Positions 57,711 to 64,000 of a stretch of DNA of 64,000 bases are shown one piece after another. The stretch is from Caldora sp965222765 (lineage in GTDB: Bacteria > Cyanobacteriota > Cyanobacteriia > Cyanobacteriales > Coleofasciculaceae): the NCBI GenBank assembly GCA_965222765.1, contig CBDCVG010000006.1:1-64000 (forward strand), written 5' to 3'. How positions within the stretch are numbered: position 1 is the stretch's first letter; the number at the start of each line of letters is the position of its first letter. Both the position numbers and the translations under genes were made by a program. Below the pieces are notes generated by a model. The model had not been told where the DNA came from. It was given only the letters and a program-made list of their open reading frames with translations, and did no database searches.

Positions 57711-58009
57711 GCCTTGAACAGAAAATTAAGAACTGTTGTGTATTAAAAATTAATATTACAGGACTTACGCCAAGCCTTCATTTACAAACATAGACTGGCA
57801 TTCTAGCCAATAGAGAGCAATTACAGATAAATAGTATTAACGTCGTCTTGGAAGTAAACTTAACTTATAGTGCCGGACAATCTCGTTTTCACTTTAACTT
57901 ATGTAAAGCAAAGCCATTTTGCTTTTACATCATTAATTTGTCCAGAAAGATCCCTTTCTTCGGCAAGAAAAAGTGTAGAACTTAATTCCCTGAATTTGAG
58001 GGATGAGCC

Positions 58010-58642
58010 GTGCCCAGCATAATCGCGATTATTAATGGTAAAGGAGGTGTTGGCAAAACAACTACCTCAGTAAATTTGGCTGCAGCTCTTGCAGATAAAA
58101 AACGAGTTCTTCTGGTTGATGCTGATCCTCAAGGTTCTGCAACTTGGTGGGTTGAGCGGGGTGGTACAAGCATGGGATTTGACCTTGCTCAAGAGACAGA
58201 TCCAACCCTCTTGAGTAGTTTACCTAAAATGAAAGGCTACGAGTTAGCAGTGGTGGATACCCCTCCAGCCCTACGCTCCCAAGCCTTGGAGGCGGTGGTT
58301 GCAGTCGCCGATTATCTAATTTTGCCCACACCGCCTGCTCCAATGGACTTAGCTGTACTGATTGAAACGGTACGGGAAGCTATCGCAGCAGTGGGAGTAG
58401 CTCATCGGGTGCTTCTAACTCGGGTAGACTCCCGCAGTCTCCGGGAAGCAGTCGAGGCGCAAAAGACTCTTAGGGAATTGGGAGTTCCAGCATTCCATGC
58501 CTTTATACGGGCATACAAGGCTCACGAACGAGCTGCCCTTGAAGGTATACCAATTAATCAATTGCGAGGGGAAAATGCTCGTGAAGCTAAGGCAGACTAC
58601 TGTCGTGTGGCTGATGAACTACAACGTGATTGGGGAAGTTAA
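58010..58642 (+). CDS. ParA/MinD-type ATPase, possible McdA
   Basis: A Walker-type cargo-positioning ATPase of 210 residues. The deviant Walker A IINGKGGVGKTTTSVNLAAAL carries the signature Lys11 and Lys16; VLLVDADPQGSATWW and VVDTPPALRS (Walker B/switch II) follow. The start is GTG at 58010 with GAGGGATGAG just before; no ATG is available. It overlaps by 1 nt a gene for a coiled-coil protein that ends with a near-terminal Trp. This pairing resembles carboxysome-positioning McdA-McdB (type 2) of cyanobacteria, but chromosome or plasmid partition cannot be excluded: no parS-like array was seen. Confidence 0.9.
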   Translation: MPSIIAIINGKGGVGKTTTSVNLAAALADKKRVLLVDADPQGSATWWVERGGTSMGFDLAQETDPTLLSSLPKMKGYELAVVDTPPALRSQALEAVVAVADYLILPTPPAPMDLAVLIETVREAIAAVGVAHRVLLTRVDSRSLREAVEAQKTLRELGVPAFHAFIRAYKAHERAALEGIPINQLRGENAREAKADYCRVADELQRDWGS

Positions 58643-59271
58643 TGGCAAAGAAAAGTTTAACGGACTTGCTGCGTGAAGAGGTGGACAAATCTCCACAGCT
58701 AGCAGCTCAAACAGTTCCAGACACCAACAATGATCAAATGTCAGATCAAGATACTGAAGCAGTAGAAAAAATACCAATGACTACCACCAAATCAAGTAGC
58801 AATCTTACTAAGGCTCAATTGCAAGCAACGGTAACTGAGTTAAGAGGCGCTTTGAAGGAAGCTCAAGAGTCTCTAAATGAAGCCCAAAATCAGCAAGAAA
58901 GTTTCGCTGATTTGCAAGAAGCTCTCCAAAATTCACAAAAAAATGAAGCCTCTCTCAAAGAAGAGGTTACTGAGTTAAAAGCTGATTTGGAACGGCAAAC
59001 AAAATCTGTACAGAAGCTTGAGGAAGAACTCAAGCAAATGAATCAGATTAAGAAAGACTTTGAGGAAGCTAAAAAAGCAGCTATTCAACTAGCAGAAACA
59101 AATGAAAAATTGACTCAGAAAGTTAACAGCATGAAAAAAGATGATAAAGATCTGACATTACAGACTAAAAAAGTACCAAATCAAAGCCTAGTACCTCACA
59201 CTCCAAACAGACCAATTCAAAAAGAATCTGATAAACCTGCTGATTTTGCTAAGAAGACTTGGTTACTTTAA
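58642..59271 (+). CDS. Coiled-coil ParA partner, possible McdB
   Basis: The product has 209 residues; the ATG at 58642 overlaps the ParA stop (TAATG), preferred over an upstream TTG. Layout: a short basic N-terminus (AKKSLTDLLREEVDK), a disordered Ser/Thr/Asp-rich stretch (about 20-65), a long Glu/Lys/Gln-rich coiled coil (about 66-165) and a Lys/Pro-rich tail ending KKTWLL, with Trp207 three residues from the end. McdB proteins are described as disordered plus coiled coil with an invariant Trp near the C-terminus, so this fits; the match is by architecture only. It likely stimulates the ParA partner and links it to a cargo. Confidence 0.82.
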   Translation: MAKKSLTDLLREEVDKSPQLAAQTVPDTNNDQMSDQDTEAVEKIPMTTTKSSSNLTKAQLQATVTELRGALKEAQESLNEAQNQQESFADLQEALQNSQKNEASLKEEVTELKADLERQTKSVQKLEEELKQMNQIKKDFEEAKKAAIQLAETNEKLTQKVNSMKKDDKDLTLQTKKVPNQSLVPHTPNRPIQKESDKPADFAKKTWLL

Positions 59272-59366
59272 AAGAAGTTAGAAGGCAGTCTTGATGAAAA
59301 TTTTTTATCATCAGGTTATGACAGTAGATTCTTCCCTGTTCCGGAGCTCCCTAACCCGATTTACTA

Positions 59367-60491
59367 TTAAACTGGGTTAGTCTGTGCTCTTTGTTCAAGT
59401 AAGTTACGAATTGAAGTTTTTTCTATAAGTCCTACTAAAACACCATTTTCACGAACTACAGACAACTGATTCAGTTGTTCTTGTTCTAGGAGCATTACCA
59501 CTTCTAAAAGGGATTGATCTGATTTAACTATGGTAGAAGTCTCAATTGGCTGCATTACTTCCCTAACTGTAGTTATTGGCCAATCGGAAGTGGGAATATT
59601 TCTCATATCATCAACAGCAATTGCCCCTAAAAGTTGACCTTCTGCATCTGTAACCAGAAACTTACTCCATTCCCTCTTGCCAATGATATACTCATTCGCA
59701 AACTCCCTTAAAGACAAATCTCCTGAAACAATGGGACTGTTCGGAATCACTGCATCCTCTGCTTTAAGATTAGTTAATTGGTCTTGAATTGTGGCAGACT
59801 GGGCAGAACGACCAGCATTTTGTAAGAGAAACCAACCGATCAATAGAGTCCAAATACTACCGAAATTAATGATCTCAAAGATGGAGAGTAAGCCAATGGC
59901 AACCCCCACCCAACCAAAAAACTGACCAACGCGACTAGCAAAAACTACTCCTTTATAGGGATTTCCCGTAATCTTCCACACCAGAGCCTTGAGAATGTTA
60001 CCGCCATCTAGGGGCAAGCCAGGAATCAGGTTGAACAAAGCCAGAATCAGGTTGAGTTGAGCAATCAATCCGACTACAGCGGCTAATGAGCCTGAGAGTT
60101 GGGTAGTGACGCCAATAAAGGTTAACAGAATAAATAACACTAGGCTAACAGCTGGACCTGCGATCGCGATCCAAAATGCTTCTGCTGGAGTCTTTGATTC
60201 TTTCTCTAGACTAGCTAAGCCACCAAAGAGAAACAGCGTGATCGATTTAACCTCAATTCCCTGTCTAATGGCAACAAAACTATGTCCGAGTTCATGAGCT
60301 AAGACAGAGGAAAACAGTAACAGTGCAGTAACTAATCCCAAAAGCCAGGGAAGAACAACACCTAATCCTGGGAAACTGCCTGCTAGTAGACCACCGTAGC
60401 TCCAGGTTACCAGAGCCAAGACTAAAAACCAGGAGGGATGTAAATAAAAGGGAATACCAAATAAATTGCCAATACGAATGCTACCGTTCAT
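59367..60491 (-). CDS. Site-2 protease family metalloprotease with CBS domains
   Basis: An intramembrane zinc metalloprotease (M50B, SpoIVFB/Rv2625-like) of 374 residues. The zinc motif SSVLAHELGHSFVAI (about 62-76) lies in the second of six membrane segments, and NLIPGLPLDGGNIL (about 155-168) provides the third ligand Asp. The soluble C-terminal half (about 245-370) has two CBS repeats (KFLVTDAEGQLLGAIAVDDM, LSVVRENGVLVGLIEKTSI) that may sense nucleotides. The cut protein is unknown; anti-sigma factors are typical for the family. Confidence 0.93.
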   Translation of the reverse strand: MNGSIRIGNLFGIPFYLHPSWFLVLALVTWSYGGLLAGSFPGLGVVLPWLLGLVTALLLFSSVLAHELGHSFVAIRQGIEVKSITLFLFGGLASLEKESKTPAEAFWIAIAGPAVSLVLFILLTFIGVTTQLSGSLAAVVGLIAQLNLILALFNLIPGLPLDGGNILKALVWKITGNPYKGVVFASRVGQFFGWVGVAIGLLSIFEIINFGSIWTLLIGWFLLQNAGRSAQSATIQDQLTNLKAEDAVIPNSPIVSGDLSLREFANEYIIGKREWSKFLVTDAEGQLLGAIAVDDMRNIPTSDWPITTVREVMQPIETSTIVKSDQSLLEVVMLLEQEQLNQLSVVRENGVLVGLIEKTSIRNLLEQRAQTNPV

Positions 60492-60756
60492 ACAACTACC
60501 TCAAATTCTTATATTTAAGACGTTTTTTTAGTGTCGTCTTTTTCTCTTGCTTATATTGTAACGAAATGTAAAATATGCCCTCATCTCTTAGCTGTAGTAA
60601 GATCCGTCCACTACAGTTCGGTTTTGGACATTAAAGTTATCTAGCTCATCCCCGTTAGTATCGGCATAATAGAGATAAGAATGGTATTTCCTGCGTTAAG
60701 CAGCATGATATTTCTACATGAGACAAAACATTCTCTATACTAATAATAACTAGCCC

Positions 60757-61260
60757 ATGTCTGTCCTGGAAAACAAAACTCCTCCCTTCTACCGTCAAGA
60801 AGATGTCCAGCAAATCCTCAATTTGGCGATTGCTCGTCAAGCTGATCAAGGGGAACTTTCCCGGGAGCAACTTGTGGAAATTGCTATTGAGTTAGGTATT
60901 TCCACAGAAAATATCCTGCAAGCCGAAGAAGAATGGATGCTTCGGCAACAAGAACAGCAAAAGCGTCAGGAATTCAATCTCTATCGAAGCATTCAACTCA
61001 AGAAAAGTTTTGGTAAATTTATCATAATTAATGCTTTTTTAATAGTTATTAATTTGCTAAGTGCTGGACAGCTTTCTTGGTCACTATATATTTTATTATT
61101 TTGGGGAATGACCTTAGGGGTAAAGGTTTGGAATAATTATCAATTACAGGGTGAAGAATACGAGCAGGTCTTCTATAAATGGTATCGTAAGCAACAAATT
61201 ACAGAAGTTGCTAACTCCATTTATACTCGTGTTAATAACTGGATAAAAAGTTTGAATTGA
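60757..61260 (+). CDS. 2TM domain membrane protein
   Basis: The product has 167 residues. The N-terminal 70 residues are helical (YRQEDVQQILNLAIARQADQGELSREQLVEIAIELGI), followed by two membrane segments (about 85-105 and 108-126) and the WNNYQLQGEEYEQVFYKWYRKQQ tail typical of the 2TM domain. In other bacteria the domain accompanies sensory or transcription-factor parts; here the N-terminal helical region resembles the SHOCT-like module seen in cyanobacterial 2TM proteins. Function unknown. Divergent from the site-2 protease gene with about 265 bp between. Confidence 0.83.
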   Translation: MSVLENKTPPFYRQEDVQQILNLAIARQADQGELSREQLVEIAIELGISTENILQAEEEWMLRQQEQQKRQEFNLYRSIQLKKSFGKFIIINAFLIVINLLSAGQLSWSLYILLFWGMTLGVKVWNNYQLQGEEYEQVFYKWYRKQQITEVANSIYTRVNNWIKSLN

Positions 61261-61309
61261 ACTACAATAGGAGACTTTGAGATTTTAGATTTTTGTATAT
61301 AACACAATT

Positions 61310-62383
61310 ATGCCAACACCTTTTTTACTCAGTCGTGTACTACTGCGCTTCAATAATAAACCTGATGACCTACGAGAAGATCTATCTGCCGCTGTCTTGA
61401 CGAGCGATGGCAGTTTGTGGTTTGGCTCTGATGAATTCCTCACAATTGAGCGCTTATCTCCTGTAGAGCCATATATTTTTGGAGAACACCAGTCATTTGC
61501 TGTTGGAGATTTCGTCAAGCTCTTTAATCAAAAAGACGAAATTGATATTGAAGGGATGGATTATGCTAACAATTACCTCTGGCTAACAGGTTCCCATAGT
61601 ACAAAGCGGAAAAAACCGAAAGGAAAAAAAACTGGGACTGATCTAGAAAGACTCGCCACGATTAAGACTGAATTTAACCGTTATTTACTCGCTCGTATCC
61701 CTGTATTTGAAGGGGAATTATTTAAGTCATGCTCCCACCCAGATAATCCGAATGTAAAGCTGACAGCAGGATGTTTACAGCAAACAGAAAATAGCAATCT
61801 ACTCATAGATGCTCTAAAAGAAGATATTCACCTAGGTCCATTTTTAAATTTTCCTCTTCCCAGTAAAGAAAATGGATTTGATATTGAAGGATTAGCTGTA
61901 CATCAGGATAGAGTTTTCTTAGGATTCCGTGGACCTGTGCTGCGAGGTTGGGCTGTTATTCTGGAAATAGAAGTTGAAGAGAAAAAGCCAGGAGTTTTAA
62001 CCCTCAAAGAAATCGGTGAAGCTGGAGCTCTCTACAGAAAGCATTTTGTTTACTTAAATGGTCTGGGTGTACGGGAATTATGCTTTAAGGGTGAAGATCT
62101 GATTATTTTAGCAGGACCAACTATGGATTTAGCAGGAGATATGCGAGTCTTCTTGCTCAAGGATGCCTTAGCTCTTACTGAAAATAGTATATCTGGTCAG
62201 GAATCGGGAAATTTGGAGGTATTATTTGACATTCCTGTTACCAGAGCTTTGGGTAATGCTGAGGGGTTGGCACTATTTCCCTGTTTGGGAGAGTCAGATT
62301 CACTTTTAGTTGTTTATGACTCCCCTGATGAGGCGAGAAAAGTGGGAAAAAATGCAATCTATGCAGATGTATTTAGATTGTAG
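61310..62383 (+). CDS. DUF3616 domain protein
   Basis: A 357-residue protein matching the DUF3616 pattern: LREDLSAAVLTSDGSLWFGSDEFLTIERL, DIEGMDYANNYLWLTGSHSTKRKKPK, ENGFDIEGLAVHQDRVFLGFRGPVLRGWAVILEI and a final NAEGLALFP. Repeated 'IEGLA/MD...LWLTG/VFLGFRG' blocks suggest a beta-propeller. No signal peptide is visible. No biochemical function is known for the family. The start lies 49 bp after the preceding gene, so they may be cotranscribed. Confidence 0.85.
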   Translation: MPTPFLLSRVLLRFNNKPDDLREDLSAAVLTSDGSLWFGSDEFLTIERLSPVEPYIFGEHQSFAVGDFVKLFNQKDEIDIEGMDYANNYLWLTGSHSTKRKKPKGKKTGTDLERLATIKTEFNRYLLARIPVFEGELFKSCSHPDNPNVKLTAGCLQQTENSNLLIDALKEDIHLGPFLNFPLPSKENGFDIEGLAVHQDRVFLGFRGPVLRGWAVILEIEVEEKKPGVLTLKEIGEAGALYRKHFVYLNGLGVRELCFKGEDLIILAGPTMDLAGDMRVFLLKDALALTENSISGQESGNLEVLFDIPVTRALGNAEGLALFPCLGESDSLLVVYDSPDEARKVGKNAIYADVFRL

Positions 62384-62562
62384 AGACGTTGCATTGAATG
62401 TCTTTCGAGAAACAAGGGAACAGGGAGCAGGGAGCAGGGAATATGATTTTACTCCTTATTATCGTTCTACAGCAGTGCATCAATCGATTACGGAAATTGA
62501 AGTTGCGATCGCAGATTTTGCAGGGTGCGTTAGCACTAGCGGATGCTGGTGGCGAAATTAAC

Positions 62563-62708
62563 ATTCCGAAATATTGGCAACAGAACGAAGGTTTTTGAAG
62601 CCCCCCAGCCCCCAATTCTGGGGGAGCCTGGACTCAAAGTCCCCCAGAATTGGGGGATTTAGGGGGCTTCCAGTCGCTTTACGACATTACGAAATATTTC
62701 GCCAGCAG
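62563..62708 (+). mobile_element. Repeat family E, copy 2
   Basis: Like the copy at 45834: ccgaaatattggcaac, then the core AAGCCCCCCAGCCCCC ... GGGGGCTTC (62597-62670) with two inner hairpins, and ttacgaaatatttcgcca on the right. Confidence 0.75.
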
Positions 62709-62745
62709 CGTCGCACTAGCGTAACGCACCACACCAATCAATCAC

Positions 62746-62811
62746 GGTGCGTTACGGCGCAAAACCCCCAAATTAATTTGTGATGTTAATCCAATTTGCG
62801 CCTAACGCACC
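62746..62811. repeat. Inverted repeat ggtgcgttacggcgcaaa
   Basis: Arms of about 17 nt with one difference, separated by 31 nt. An additional partial arm (gtaacgcaccac) is at 62721. Transposon-end or REP-like; no gene. Confidence 0.65.
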
Positions 62812-62896
62812 CTACTGGACTGTTTCAGCTACCGGTGTTAAGTACACTTCTTTTTGAACAACCACTATCCCTTAACCTACAACCTAATACCTACTT

Positions 62897-63610
62897 CTAA
62901 GCAGCAACAGGCTCCTCATAGGGAATAAATGTACTCTTCTTCGCACCGCAAATGGGGCAACTCCAATCATCTGGAATCTCTGCAAAGGGCGTACCAGGAG
63001 CAATACCTGAGTCAGGATCGCCAGTTACTGGATCGTAAATCATAGAGCATTGTCGGCAAATCCACTTTTGAAGTGCTGGATCATCACTGGTGTAACCTGG
63101 TTGAGGTGTTTCACCGGATAGGGTGTTGAGTGCTTCTGTGTAGCGACGAGCATGATACTCTTCTATGCTGGTGAGCAAGCCAAAGTTGTGGGCAGCTTTA
63201 CGAAATATAGCTGCATGTTGACGGGACTCCTCTCCTTGAGCCTCAAACTCGGCAGCGGCATCACCGTCACGATCCTCCCGTGCCGCTTCTGCAAAACCAG
63301 GATACATGGTTGTATATTCGTAAGTCTCTCCCTCAATTGCTAGTTCCAGACAACGTCCAGCAATCTTCTTTTTCTCTTCTTCGCTAAGAGCAGAGATATC
63401 ATCGACTGCTAACTCAGGGTGAATTAAACGAAAATGAGCGAAGGCATGTTCGGTTTCTTGAGCCGCAGTTTCTTTAAATAACTTAGATAGATCCTTTAAA
63501 CCTAAACGGCGAGTTACTTCAGCAAAAAACAAATATTTGCGATTGGCCATTGACTCACCGGCAAAGGCTTCGTCTAAATTCTTAGCCGTATTTGAGTTGG
63601 TTAAATCCAT
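62897..63610 (-). CDS. Rubrerythrin with C-terminal rubredoxin domain
   Basis: A non-haem di-iron peroxidase, 237 residues. The four-helix part shows EAFAGESMANRKYLFFAEVTRR, ETAAQETEHAFAHFRLI, EGETYEYTTMYPGFAEAAREDRD and EGEESRQHAAIFRKAAHNFG-type ligands. The C-terminal rubredoxin-like domain has two Cys-x-x-Cys knuckles (WICRQCSMIYDPVTGDP and WSCPICGAKKSTF). It reduces hydrogen peroxide with electrons passed through the rubredoxin site; in cyanobacteria related proteins also protect photosystem II. The ATG lies at the start of MDLTNSNTAKNL. Monocistronic in this window. Confidence 0.95.
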   Translation of the reverse strand: MDLTNSNTAKNLDEAFAGESMANRKYLFFAEVTRRLGLKDLSKLFKETAAQETEHAFAHFRLIHPELAVDDISALSEEEKKKIAGRCLELAIEGETYEYTTMYPGFAEAAREDRDGDAAAEFEAQGEESRQHAAIFRKAAHNFGLLTSIEEYHARRYTEALNTLSGETPQPGYTSDDPALQKWICRQCSMIYDPVTGDPDSGIAPGTPFAEIPDDWSCPICGAKKSTFIPYEEPVAA

Positions 63611-63725
63611 AATGTTTTACCCTTTTCCAAAACATCAACAATAATCTATTGCATCACATTAAGCTTGACAAGCCACCACAGCGATCGCATTTTCCTGGCT
63701 AGTACCCAATTATCCGGCATTTTTT

Positions 63726-64000
63726 TCATGTCCATACCCGCTCAATATCATAGGTATCAAAAACTTTATCAGCACTGATAATTGCAAGAGAATGATTCAT
63801 TGCTTGTGCAATCAACATTCGATCGAATGGATCACGGTGATGGAGTGCCAAACTGGCATACCGCTGCACATCAGCAAACGTAACTGGTAAAACAAGTATC
63901 TCAAGCTGCTCTAAACAAACTGGCAATTCTTGCAATTCAAATTGTAAGTCTAATTTTTTAATTGAAAGCTTGATGGCAATTTCCCACAGAGAAATGATGC
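63726..64000 (-). CDS. PIN domain toxin (VapC-like), 5' end outside the window
   Basis: Partial gene. An apparent start at 63935 is internal: the frame stays open to the window edge and reads SLWEIAIKLSIKKLDLQF upstream, the conserved PIN-domain segment before helix 3. Visible further on are LHHRDPFDRMLIAQAMNHSLAIISAD with the catalytic Asp residues of VapC-type ribonucleases and KVFDTYDIERVW. The first catalytic Asp and the likely VapB antitoxin gene must lie beyond 64000. Confidence 0.85.
   Translation of the reverse strand, partial: IISLWEIAIKLSIKKLDLQFELQELPVCLEQLEILVLPVTFADVQRYASLALHHRDPFDRMLIAQAMNHSLAIISADKVFDTYDIERVWT

Larger units (their letters stand above)
62384..62896. other. Repeat-rich spacer before rubrerythrin
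   Basis: No gene supported. It contains a short heptamer run (gggagca, 62418-62440), the family E element and an inverted repeat pair (ggtgcgttacggcgcaaa at 62746 with tttgcgcctaacgcacc ending 62811). Confidence 0.65.

Noticed and set aside
58010..58642. Plasmid or prophage partition module
   Set aside because: Flanking genes are ordinary chromosomal ones; no replication gene, integrase or iteron-like repeats were found.
59280..59330. Inverted repeat tgatga...tcatca after the coiled-coil gene as a terminator
   Set aside because: The stem is only 6-7 AT-rich pairs and no T-run follows it on the coding strand.

Overview
The window reads as chromosome of a phycobilisome-bearing filamentous cyanobacterium. 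Evidence: the HIP1 octamer GCGATCGC recurs throughout; phycobilisome and photosystem genes are present (nblA, a cpcS-type lyase, cpcG, psb27); rpaB and a hetZ-patU3 pair are present; and tandem heptanucleotide repeats (STRR-like) fill many gaps. Together with a nonribosomal peptide synthetase and many mobile repeats, this suggests a large-genome producer of the Moorena type. The genus is an inference; no marker gene is in the window.

Layout. 1-4.9 kb: the 3' end of an NRPS locus (methyltransferase tail, A-domain tail, PCP and E; then a separate C-PCP-TE protein with no adenylation domain). 5-28.7 kb: mostly core genes: gpmI, secG, a metzincin-like protease, surE, nblA, cpcS, cpcG, psb27, a GHL10 protein, a UvrD-like helicase, rhomboid, tRNA-Leu(UAG), hetZ-patU3, a TgpA-like protein, radA, rpaB, a cytochrome b6 haem-assembly factor, a DUF456 protein and a family 2 glycosyltransferase (GT2). 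28.7-50.8 kb: an accessory island bounded by two inverted GT2 paralogues. It holds MITEs, a graveyard of LamG repeats, a GT39-like membrane protein whose linker is built from genomic repeats, a GT4, a flippase-like protein, and a minus-strand cluster of three ricin/jacalin-like double lectins between two proteins with a thrombospondin-C-like domain, one of which carries a seven-blade FG-GAP propeller. 51-64 kb: a membrane-fusion protein, an acyltransferase, a toxin-antitoxin pair, an AlaC-type aminotransferase, a Uma2 protein, a GldA-like dehydrogenase, a ParA/coiled-coil pair resembling McdA/McdB, a site-2 protease, a DUF3616 protein, rubrerythrin and a partial VapC.

Two things affect how the annotation should be used. 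First, six conserved genes (the TgpA-like gene, radA, rpaB, the haem-assembly factor, the propeller gene and the alaC-like aminotransferase) are each broken by exactly one extra base. Removing that base restores one full-length frame each time. Because rpaB is normally indispensable, insertion errors in the assembly are the likeliest explanation. Second, at least five families of short non-autonomous elements (called A-E here) are present, several with target duplications. One family inserted directly at the TAG stop codon of two genes.

Functional links: nblA, cpcS, cpcG and psb27 belong to antenna and photosystem II turnover, and RpaB is the light-stress regulator of such genes. The GT39, GT4, flippase-like, GT2, membrane-fusion and acyltransferase genes look like parts of a cell-surface glycan locus, beside which the lectin cluster sits. 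No complete transposase gene was found.
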